Below, piece after piece: positions 1 through 4,867 of a stretch of 5,751 nt of DNA (the stretch's first letter is position 1; each line of letters opens with the position of its first letter). The translations under genes were made by a program, and so were the position numbers. The notes under the pieces are model-generated. The model was not told the DNA's origin, did no database searches, and saw nothing but the letters and a program-made list of their open reading frames with translations. The stretch covers positions 1 through 5,751 of the forward strand of contig CALPOS020000146.1 of the NCBI GenBank assembly GCA_943325255.2. The letters are read 5' to 3'. The stretch is from Sphingobacterium thalpophilum. GTDB taxonomy: Bacteria; Bacteroidota; Bacteroidia; Flavobacteriales; Flavobacteriaceae.

Positions 1-52
1 AAGAATATATAAACTATTACAATAACGAAAGAATTAAATCAAATTTAAACAA

Positions 53-81
53 AATGAGCCCGATAAAATATCGAGCTCATT
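53..81 (-). terminator. Hairpin, probable minus-strand terminator
   Basis: Two arms pair around an AAA loop (66-68): 53-59 with 75-81 and 61-65 with 69-73, twelve Watson-Crick pairs in all. The only break is position 60 opposite 74. In a plus-strand RNA this is a C/A mismatch, but in a minus-strand RNA it becomes a G-U wobble, so the stem is continuous only when read leftwards. The minus-strand RNA then runs into UUUUGUUU, a short imperfect U tail. It lies about 80 bases past the stop of the MORN-repeat gene and would end that transcript. The orientation is inferred; the hairpin itself is plain in the sequence. Confidence 0.5.
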
Positions 82-109
82 ACTATCAAAATTAATTATA
101 AATTTGTCT

Positions 110-148
110 AACCTTTTGGGTGCAGTCTAAATAAAGACGGTTTTTTTT
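110..148 (+). terminator. Possible plus-strand terminator (weak nested stem plus T8)
   Basis: AACC (110-113) can pair with GGTT (139-142), enclosing a smaller hairpin GTCT (125-128) with AGAC (135-138), followed by a run of eight T (141-148). This would end a plus-strand transcript entering from a gene left of the window, converging with the minus-strand hairpin at 53-81. The stems are short and the outer one uses the first T of the tract, so the call rests mostly on the T run and the location in a gene-free stretch. Confidence 0.3.
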
Positions 149-162
149 ATTGAATTTGAGAC

Positions 163-483
163 TTAGTTCGTTGTAACATACGCCACTTGATTATTGGAAT
201 AATCAACTTGGCTTAATTTTGCTTCATTCCAAAAAAACCATTTCCCGGTTTTTTGTCCATTGCTATATTCTCCAACAGAAAGTTTATTTCCCTGCGCATC
301 ATACGCAATCCATTTTCCTTCTAATTTTCCATCTTTGAAAAACCCTTCTTGTTGTATCTTACCATTATCATAGTAATAAGTAGCTTTCACCATATTATCA
401 ACAACTTCCAATTTTGGGGTTCCTTTTTGTGCGAAAATCATACTTGAAATCAACACTGCTCCAATTATCATAAACTTTTTCAT
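163..483 (-). CDS. Small secreted MORN-repeat protein (YwqK-like)
   Basis: This gene encodes a 106-residue protein of unknown specific function. Residues 1-19 form a signal peptide: Lys-Lys after Met, a hydrophobic core (about 5-17), and a Phe-Ala-Gln cleavage region typical of flavobacterial exported proteins. The mature part holds two MORN-type repeats of roughly 23 residues, about 38-60 (YDNGK, then a Gly-Lys-Leu-x-Gly-Lys-Trp core) and 61-84 (YDAQGNK, then Gly-Gln-Lys-x-Gly-Lys-Trp). Such repeats form short beta-hairpins. Related proteins are often labelled 'toxin-antitoxin system YwqK family antitoxin', a name inherited from Bacillus; nothing here indicates a toxin partner. The export signal suggests the periplasm or cell surface. 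It is transcribed alone, away from aspS, from the promoter at 519-548, with a probable terminator at 53-81. The start is favoured because it gives a complete signal peptide just downstream of that promoter. Confidence 0.85.
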   Translation of the reverse strand: MKKFMIIGAVLISSMIFAQKGTPKLEVVDNMVKATYYYDNGKIQQEGFFKDGKLEGKWIAYDAQGNKLSVGEYSNGQKTGKWFFWNEAKLSQVDYSNNQVAYVTTN

Positions 484-518
484 AGGTGTAGGTTTTTAGG
501 TTATTAATAATTACACAA

Positions 519-548
519 CAAATGTATAAATTAATTTACACAAAACAA
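519..548 (-). promoter_or_regulatory. Bacteroidota-type promoter of the MORN-repeat gene
   Basis: Read on the minus strand, a TTG (plus-strand CAA at 546-548) is separated by exactly 19 bases from TACATTTG (plus-strand CAAATGTA at 519-526). This matches the Bacteroidota -33/-7 consensus TTG-N19-TAnnTTTG. Transcription would begin several bases past the -7 box, giving a leader of roughly 30 bases before the ATG at 483. No Shine-Dalgarno sequence lies in that leader. Confidence 0.7.
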
Positions 549-608
549 ACTTTCGCTTAACAATTTGGTAACATTGAGAAAAACTTAACATTGGGATTTT
601 AATTTCTT

Positions 609-700
609 GGGCGTTACCGCGCCGAAAATGGCGGGTCAGGCGCTCCGCTCTATCTGCGCTAAAAGCAGCGCAGGATGCCGCTCCGATCCTTAACGCACCC
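609..700. repeat. GC-rich structured intergenic element
   Basis: A GC-rich island sits abruptly in AT-rich DNA. It is closed by an outer stem: GCGTTA (611-616) with TAACGC (691-696), extended by GG (609-610) with CC (698-699) across a bulged A697. Inside are a hairpin CGCC (620-623)/GGCG (630-633) with a six-base loop GAAAAT, extended by CC (617-618)/GG (634-635) with G619 bulged, and a hairpin TGCGCT (655-660)/AGCGCA (667-672). GGAT (673-676) and ATCC (686-689) offer a further stem next to the closing helix. The layout is multibranched, like a cloverleaf of about 92 bases, but it lacks tRNA landmarks. I recall similar GGGCGTT...AACGC elements scattered between genes in Flavobacterium, so a dispersed repeat or a family of structured RNAs is the best call. 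Strand and function cannot be assigned from one copy. Confidence 0.6.
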
Positions 701-779
701 GTTTAAAATCAAAAACAGTGTTATAAATCCGCTTCATTTTATAATTTGAAATTCCACTCTTATAATTAACAATTATCCT

Positions 780-787
780 TAAATTTG
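780..787 (+). promoter_or_regulatory. Possible -7 box for aspS
   Basis: TAAATTTG matches the Bacteroidota -7 element TAnnTTTG and lies 18 bases before the aspS ATG. No TTG occurs at the expected distance upstream (the bases around 758-760 read TCT), so half of the promoter is missing. If used, it would give an aspS mRNA with a leader of only about a dozen bases. A near miss, TATAATTTG (740-748), has its TA one base too far from TTTG. Confidence 0.25.
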
Positions 788-805
788 CCGCATAAAATTT
801 TGAAA

Positions 806-2557
806 ATGTATAGAAGTCACAATTGCGGTGAACTAACCGCTGCGCATATCAATACCGAAGTAACATTGGCCGGTTGGGTGCAAAAATCACGAGACAAAGG
901 ATTTATGAATTGGGTCGATTTGCGTGATCGATACGGAATTACCCAACTCATGTTCGACGAAAGTAGAACAGAAAAATCAGTTTTCGAATTGGCAAAAACC
1001 CTCGGACGTGAATTTGTGATTCAAGTTAAAGGCACCGTGATTGAGCGCGAAGCCAAGAATAAAAACATGGCAACGGGTGACATCGAAATTTTGGTAACCG
1101 AAATGACGATTCTCAATGCGGCACTCACGCCACCATTTACTATCGAAGACGATACCGACGGCGGCGAAGACATCCGCATGAAATACCGTTATCTAGATAT
1201 TCGAAGAAATCCAGTAAAAAACAGTTTGCTCTTCCGTCACAAAGTCGCCATGGAAGTACGAAAATACTTGTCAAATCTAGATTTTTGTGAAGTAGAAACA
1301 CCTTATTTAATTAAGTCAACTCCAGAAGGCGCGAGAGATTTTGTCGTTCCCTCCAGAATGAATGAAGGACAGTTTTACGCACTTCCACAATCGCCGCAAA
1401 CTTTCAAACAATTGTTGATGGTTGGAGGCATGGACAAATATTTTCAAATCGTAAAATGTTTCCGCGACGAAGACTTACGAGCTGATAGACAACCCGAATT
1501 CACACAAATCGATTGTGAAATGGCATTCGTTGAACAAGAAGATATTTTGAATGTTTTTGAAGGATTGACGCGCCACTTATTAAAAGAAATCAAAGGCATC
1601 GAAGTAGAAAAATTCCCAAGAATGACCTACGACCACGCCATGAAAACCTACGGAAATGACAAGCCAGATATTCGCTTCGGAATGGAGTTTGGCGAATTGA
1701 ATAGCGTCGCGCAACACAAAGATTTTGGTGTTTTCAATACCGCCGAATTGGTAGTAGGAATTGCGGTTCCTGGCGCTGGCGAATACACCAGAAAAGAAAT
1801 TGACGGCTTGATTGATTGGGTAAAGCGCCCGCAAATCGGAGCTTCAGGAATGGTCTATGTAAAATGCAATGAAGACGGAACCTATAAATCGTCTGTTGAC
1901 AAATTTTACGATCAACACGATTTGTCGAATTGGGCGCATGTTACCGGAGCTAAAGCTGGCGATATGATTTTTGTACTTTCCGGTCCAGCCGATAAAACAA
2001 GAACACAACTTTCGGCATTGCGAATGGAATTGGCAACGCGCCTGGGATTGAGAAATCCAGCTGAATTTGCACCATTATGGGTCGTTGATTTTCCATTATT
2101 AGAATTTGATGAGGAAAGCGGCCGTTATCATGCGATGCACCATCCTTTTACCTCGCCAAAACCAGAAGACATGGCATTGTTAGAAACCAATCCGAAAGCA
2201 GTTCGTGCCAATGCCTACGATATGGTATTAAACGGAAATGAAATTGGCGGCGGATCGATTCGTATTCACGACAAAGCGACCCAACAATTGATGTTTAAAT
2301 ATTTAGGATTCACAGATGAAGAAGCGCGCAATCAATTTGGCTTCTTAATGGATGCGTTTCAATTCGGAGCGCCACCTCATGGAGGATTAGCTTTTGGTTT
2401 GGATCGATTGGTTGCAATTTTAGGTGGACAGGAAACCATCCGTGATTTTATTGCGTTTCCAAAAAACAATTCCGGTCGAGATGTCATGATAGACGCTCCT
2501 TCAGTTATAGATGAAGCACAATTGAATGAATTGCATATTAAATTAGATTTAAAATAG
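806..2557 (+). CDS. aspS: Aspartyl-tRNA synthetase
   Basis: This cytosolic class IIb synthetase joins aspartate to tRNA-Asp using ATP. The 583-residue product is full length for the bacterial type. An N-terminal OB-fold that reads the anticodon covers about residues 15-105 (GWVQKSRD, then WVDLRDR). The catalytic core carries motif 1 near 157-168 (VETP), motif 2 at 219-234 (FRDEDLRADRQPEFTQ), and motif 3 at 527-539 (GLAFGLDRLVAIL) with the ATP-contacting Arg534. The bacterial GAD insertion domain lies at about 285-410. The residue after RD in the OB-fold is Lys31 rather than the His reported for the non-discriminating Pseudomonas enzyme, which hints at a tRNA-Asp-specific enzyme but does not prove it. 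I chose the ATG at 806 over an in-frame TTG at 785: the extra seven residues are unlike the family N-terminus (MYRSHxCGEL), and the TTG overlaps a possible -7 box (780-787). No convincing terminator follows the gene. Confidence 0.97.
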   Translation: MYRSHNCGELTAAHINTEVTLAGWVQKSRDKGFMNWVDLRDRYGITQLMFDESRTEKSVFELAKTLGREFVIQVKGTVIEREAKNKNMATGDIEILVTEMTILNAALTPPFTIEDDTDGGEDIRMKYRYLDIRRNPVKNSLLFRHKVAMEVRKYLSNLDFCEVETPYLIKSTPEGARDFVVPSRMNEGQFYALPQSPQTFKQLLMVGGMDKYFQIVKCFRDEDLRADRQPEFTQIDCEMAFVEQEDILNVFEGLTRHLLKEIKGIEVEKFPRMTYDHAMKTYGNDKPDIRFGMEFGELNSVAQHKDFGVFNTAELVVGIAVPGAGEYTRKEIDGLIDWVKRPQIGASGMVYVKCNEDGTYKSSVDKFYDQHDLSNWAHVTGAKAGDMIFVLSGPADKTRTQLSALRMELATRLGLRNPAEFAPLWVVDFPLLEFDEESGRYHAMHHPFTSPKPEDMALLETNPKAVRANAYDMVLNGNEIGGGSIRIHDKATQQLMFKYLGFTDEEARNQFGFLMDAFQFGAPPHGGLAFGLDRLVAILGGQETIRDFIAFPKNNSGRDVMIDAPSVIDEAQLNELHIKLDLK

Positions 2558-2621
2558 CGTATTTTCAATTTTTTTACAGAAAACCTTGACTATCAATAAT
2601 TTTTATAAAAAATTAACAGCC

Positions 2622-2656
2622 TTGTAACTTTCGTATTGTTTTTAGAATTACATTTG
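2622..2656 (+). promoter_or_regulatory. Probable promoter of the cold-shock gene
   Basis: TACATTTG at 2649-2656 is a perfect Bacteroidota -7 box and is identical to the one used by the minus-strand MORN gene. The nearest sensible -33 TTG is at 2622-2624, leaving a 24-base spacer, somewhat longer than the usual 19 or so. The leader to the ATG at 2686 would be about 20-25 bases and A/T-rich, so there is no room for the long structured leader known from E. coli cspA. Cold induction through such a leader is therefore not indicated. Confidence 0.45.
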
Positions 2657-2685
2657 CATCATTATAAATTATTATTACAATTACA

Positions 2686-2886
2686 ATGCGTACAGGTACA
2701 GTTAAATTTTTCAATGAATCTAAAGGTTACGGATTCATTACAGACGAAGAAACAGGAAAAGACATTTTCGTTCATGCTTCAGGAATCAAAGCGGAAGAAC
2801 TTCGCGAAGGTGACAGAGTAAGTTACGAAGAAGAAGAAGGAAGAAAAGGTAAAGTAGCTGCGCAAGTAGTGGCTTTAGAAGACTAA
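2686..2886 (+). CDS. Cold-shock domain protein (CspA family)
   Basis: The 66-residue protein is a single cold-shock domain, a five-stranded beta barrel that binds single-stranded RNA or DNA and, in studied relatives, melts RNA secondary structure as a chaperone. The RNA-binding motifs are visible: RNP1 as KGYGFI at 13-18 and RNP2 as DIFVHAS at 26-32. The N-terminus TGTVKFF has Phe at residue 8 where E. coli CspA-type proteins have Trp, a substitution at a nucleic-acid-stacking position. A run of four Glu (49-52) followed by a basic RKGK patch marks the strand 3-4 loop. Length is normal for the family. It has its own likely promoter (2622-2656) and a strong terminator (2919-2951), so it is probably monocistronic. 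A specific csp letter cannot be assigned, and not all family members are cold-induced. Confidence 0.95.
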   Translation: MRTGTVKFFNESKGYGFITDEETGKDIFVHASGIKAEELREGDRVSYEEEEGRKGKVAAQVVALED

Positions 2887-2918
2887 AATATAAAGTATTT
2901 TTGTTGCCTAGAATGTTT

Positions 2919-2951
2919 AACGTTCCGATTTATTTCGGAACGTTTTTTTTT
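2919..2951 (+). terminator. Intrinsic terminator of the cold-shock gene
   Basis: A perfect 10-base stem, AACGTTCCGA (2919-2928) with TCGGAACGTT (2935-2944), closes a six-base loop (TTTATT) and runs straight into nine T (2943-2951). It starts about 32 bases after the csp stop codon. This is the clearest rho-independent terminator in the window and separates csp from the nuo operon. Confidence 0.92.
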
Positions 2952-3110
2952 GCTCTAAACACAAGTAAAGCGGTGCATTGCAGCCGAAAACAGTCTGACA
3001 AAATCAAAGCCTTGCTTCAACAAAGTAAAGAGCACCTATTCCTATTATTTATAATCAGTAAAAATTAGAAGCATAAAACAGCATATCAACTAGGATTTTT
3101 ATCTTTTTCG
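2952..3110. other. Non-coding gap between csp terminator and nuo promoter
   Basis: No gene, RNA or repeat that I can support is present. The composition around 2970-3040 is less AT-rich than the flanks, with no convincing long stem and no recognisable protein fragment. A 6-base inverted pair (TGCTCT at 2951-2956, AGAGCA at 3029-3034) is too short and too far apart to carry meaning. Confidence 0.5.
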
Positions 3111-3140
3111 TTGGTATTTAATTATTGAAAGTTATCTTTG
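3111..3140 (+). promoter_or_regulatory. Promoter of the nuo (complex I) operon
   Basis: TTG (3111-3113), a 19-base spacer, then TATCTTTG (3133-3140) matches the Bacteroidota consensus TTG-N19-TAnnTTTG in every defined position. The start of transcription would fall around 3146-3148, leaving a leader of about 25 bases before the nuoA ATG at 3172. The leader contains GGGGG at its beginning but no Shine-Dalgarno motif at a useful distance from the start codon. Confidence 0.75.
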
Positions 3141-3171
3141 TCGGGGGAAAATAAAATACATTTTTTTAGTT

Positions 3172-3537
3172 ATGCAATCAAATCAATTAGACTATTTACC
3201 AATACTAATGCAAACGCTTTTAGCCGTTGGATTTGTAGCGGGAACTATTGTTATTTCAGGCAAATTAGGCCCAAAAAGAAATTCCGTCACGAAAGATAAA
3301 AATTTCGAATGTGGTATTGAATCCGTTGGAAATGCGCGAATTCCATTTTCTGTAAAATATTTTCTTGTTGCGATTCTTTTTGTCCTTTTCGACGTTGAAG
3401 TGATTTTTCTTTATCCTTGGGCGATTAATTTTAAAGAGTTAGGAATTGAAGGAATGATCAAGATGGTTGTTTTTATGCTTTTGCTTCTGGTGGGGTTTTT
3501 CTACATCATCAAAAAGAAAGCGCTTGAGTGGGAATAA
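3172..3537 (+). CDS. nuoA: NADH-quinone oxidoreductase subunit A
   Basis: NuoA (ND3 in mitochondria) is a small inner-membrane subunit of complex I, placed where the quinone tunnel meets the membrane arm. The 121-residue product shows three membrane segments, at about 9-30, 62-84 and 96-113. The long loop between the first two carries the family signature FECGIES (45-51), whose Cys47 corresponds to the ND3 cysteine exposed in the deactive state of the mitochondrial enzyme. The second helix contains the conserved acidic pair Asp74 and Glu76 in FDVEVIFLYPWA, residues linked to proton coupling in E. coli NuoA. It is the first gene of the operon, directly after the promoter at 3111-3140. A 120-base gap separates it from nuoB, unusually wide for this operon. 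Confidence 0.96.
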   Translation: MQSNQLDYLPILMQTLLAVGFVAGTIVISGKLGPKRNSVTKDKNFECGIESVGNARIPFSVKYFLVAILFVLFDVEVIFLYPWAINFKELGIEGMIKMVVFMLLLLVGFFYIIKKKALEWE

Positions 3538-3545
3538 AAAAATAT

Positions 3546-3608
3546 TTTAAATGATGAATTTTAAATTTTAAATGACTGCAGTTTTTAATTCAAAATTCAA
3601 AATTTAAA
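3546..3608. repeat. Imperfect AT-rich palindrome between nuoA and nuoB
   Basis: The 63 bases form a long imperfect inverted repeat centred on the six-base palindrome CTGCAG (3576-3581). The left arm (3546-3575) and the reverse complement of the right arm (3582-3608) share TTTAAAT, then TGAATTTT, then AATT and AAA blocks, with small indels. It begins nine bases after the nuoA stop, so it lies inside the operon transcript, where it could fold into a weak AU-rich hairpin. There is no U run suited to intrinsic termination after it. It may be a remnant of a dispersed intergenic repeat, or an mRNA stability element. Confidence 0.6.
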
Positions 3609-3637
3609 CCCGAGGCCATTGGCCGAACGGAACGGAG
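3609..3637. other. Short GC-rich island upstream of nuoB
   Basis: Between two AT-only stretches lies a sharply GC-rich patch containing GGCC ATT GGCC (3614-3624), a four-base stem with a three-base loop, followed by a tandem GAACG/GAACGG. It directly abuts the AT-rich palindrome on its left and is followed by an A-rich leader to the nuoB ATG at 3658. It does not match a promoter or a ribosome binding site that I know. It is probably the right-hand part of the same inserted intergenic repeat. Confidence 0.4.
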
Positions 3638-3657
3638 TTAATTCAAAATAATACAAA

Positions 3658-4206
3658 ATGAGTGATTCAAAATTAACGATGGTTGAACCTCCTGAAGGAG
3701 TTGTTGGTGAAGGTTTCTTCGCAACAAAACTAAATGATGTTGTAGGTTTAGCTCGCGCCAATTCTCTTTGGCCTTTGCCATTTGCCACTTCTTGCTGCGG
3801 AATTGAATTTATGGCTACTATGGCCTCTCATTACGATTTAGCAAGATTCGGATCTGAACGTGTTAGCTTTTCTCCTCGTCAAGCCGACATGTTAATGGTT
3901 ATGGGAACTATATCTAAAAAAATGGGGCCTATCCTACGTCAAGTATATGAACAAATGTCGGAACCACGCTGGGTAATTGCTGTTGGAGCTTGTGCTTCTT
4001 CAGGCGGAATTTTTGATACCTATTCTGTGTTACAAGGAATTGACAAAGTAATTCCTGTTGATGTATACGTTCCAGGCTGTCCTCCAAGACCAGAACAAAT
4101 TGTAGATGGCGTGATGAAATTACAAGAATTAGTAAAATCGGAATCAGTTCGTCGCAGAAGTTCCCCAGAATATCAAGAATTATTAGCCTCTTATAACATC
4201 CAATAA
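3658..4206 (+). CDS. nuoB: NADH-quinone oxidoreductase subunit B
   Basis: NuoB (PSST in mitochondria) binds the terminal iron-sulfur cluster N2, which passes electrons to quinone, and sits in the connecting module at the membrane surface. The 182-residue product has all four cluster ligands: the tandem Cys46-Cys47 in ATSCCGIEFM, Cys112 in GACASSGG, and Cys141 in PGCPPRPE. The segment RFGSERVSFSPRQADMLMVMGT (64-85) is the conserved core that lines the quinone tunnel. The basic stretch RRR (165-167) near the C-terminus precedes a short tail. Length is normal. Translation starts at ATG 3658 after an A-rich stretch with no Shine-Dalgarno. The stop is one base before the nuoC start, so the two are surely cotranscribed and perhaps translationally coupled. 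Confidence 0.98.
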   Translation: MSDSKLTMVEPPEGVVGEGFFATKLNDVVGLARANSLWPLPFATSCCGIEFMATMASHYDLARFGSERVSFSPRQADMLMVMGTISKKMGPILRQVYEQMSEPRWVIAVGACASSGGIFDTYSVLQGIDKVIPVDVYVPGCPPRPEQIVDGVMKLQELVKSESVRRRSSPEYQELLASYNIQ

Positions 4207-4207
4207 A

Positions 4208-4726
4208 ATGGCTTTAGAAAATATAGACATTCAAAATAAATTAGTCGAAACTTTCGGAGAAAGCGTATTTAACTTTCAAGAAGAACAAGACCTATTCTCA
4301 TTTGAAATGGCAGCCGATAAAAATACCGCTGTGATTTTATTCTTAAAAAACAGTGAAGATTTGCGTTTTCATTTCTTAACTGATTTGTGCGGTATTCACT
4401 ATCCTGATAACGACGAAAATCACCAATTTGCCATTGTTTATCACTTGCACAATTGGTACGAAAACAAGCGTATCAAAATTAAAGCGTATCTCAACGGAAC
4501 GCCTGAAATCAAGACTATTTCCAATATTTTCTTAAGTTCCAATTGGATGGAAAGAGAAACGTATGACTTTTACGGAGTCAACTTCATCGGTCATCCTCAA
4601 TTGAAACGCATTTTGAATATGGACGAAATGATTTCCTTTCCAATGCGCAAAGAATTTCCAATGGAAGACAGCGGCCGAACCGACAAAGACGATCGTTTCT
4701 TTGGAAGAACAACAATTAATTTGTAA
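4208..4726 (+). CDS. nuoC: NADH-quinone oxidoreductase subunit C
   Basis: NuoC (30 kDa subunit of the mitochondrial enzyme) carries no cofactor and packs against NuoD in the connecting module of complex I. The 172-residue product has the family hallmark WMERETYDFYGVNF (113-126) followed by GHPQLKRIL (128-136) and the FPMRKEFP segment (144-151). The N-terminal half is diverged, as is usual. Here nuoC is a separate gene; E. coli has it fused to nuoD. It starts one base after the nuoB stop and ends at 4726, within sequence (AATTTGTAATT) that recurs at the far side of the following gap. That suggests repeat-like DNA begins right at, or slightly inside, the 3' end of the gene. Confidence 0.97.
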   Translation: MALENIDIQNKLVETFGESVFNFQEEQDLFSFEMAADKNTAVILFLKNSEDLRFHFLTDLCGIHYPDNDENHQFAIVYHLHNWYENKRIKIKAYLNGTPEIKTISNIFLSSNWMERETYDFYGVNFIGHPQLKRILNMDEMISFPMRKEFPMEDSGRTDKDDRFFGRTTINL

Positions 4727-4731
4727 TTAAG

Positions 4732-4861
4732 AATTACGAATTACAAGTTTTAATGATTGATAATAATTTAGTATAAAAATAACAACGTCGATTTAGATTA
4801 CAGTAATGTCTTTAAAACCAACGATTTTTAATTCATAATTTGTAATTTTTAATTCGTAATT
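4732..4861. repeat. Inverted-repeat-bounded gap between nuoC and nuoD
   Basis: AATTACGAATTA (4732-4743), just after the nuoC stop, has a perfect 12-base inverted partner, TAATTCGTAATT (4850-4861), just before the nuoD ATG. Looser matches continue inwards (variants of AATTACAA and TTTTAAT, and their complements at 4827-4849). Motif AATTTGTAATT also appears as a direct repeat at 4719-4729 and 4837-4847. The interior (about 4750-4825) holds no open gene, terminator or promoter that I recognise. The repeat fills nearly the whole 141-base gap, as expected of a small inserted element or of an expanded family of ATTACGAATTAC repeats. Confidence 0.6.
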
Positions 4862-4867
4862 AAATAT

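Noticed and set aside
163..483. Antitoxin of a toxin-antitoxin pair
   Set aside because: The YwqK label is inherited by similarity; this protein has a signal peptide and stands alone, with no toxin gene beside it.
609..700. tRNA gene, because of the cloverleaf-like layout and paired ends
   Set aside because: There is no T-loop sequence like GTTCGAATC, the arms have the wrong lengths, and no anticodon arm of five pairs with a seven-base loop can be drawn.
1580..1834. Minus-strand reading frame inside aspS
   Set aside because: It is a shadow of a strongly conserved gene, with no promoter or recognisable domain. The same holds for the frames at 2377-2568 and 3597-3788.
2598..2614. Terminator for aspS (AATTTTT-ATA-AAAAATT)
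   Set aside because: The stem is made only of A-T pairs and has no following U run on the plus strand, so it would be too weak for intrinsic termination.
2636..2821. A 61-residue reading frame overlapping csp
   Set aside because: It lies out of frame over the csp promoter and coding region and has no family resemblance; the csp frame has clear RNP motifs.
2951..3034. Inverted repeat TGCTCT/AGAGCA downstream of csp
   Set aside because: Six-base arms over 70 bases apart are expected by chance, and the left arm overlaps the terminator T run.
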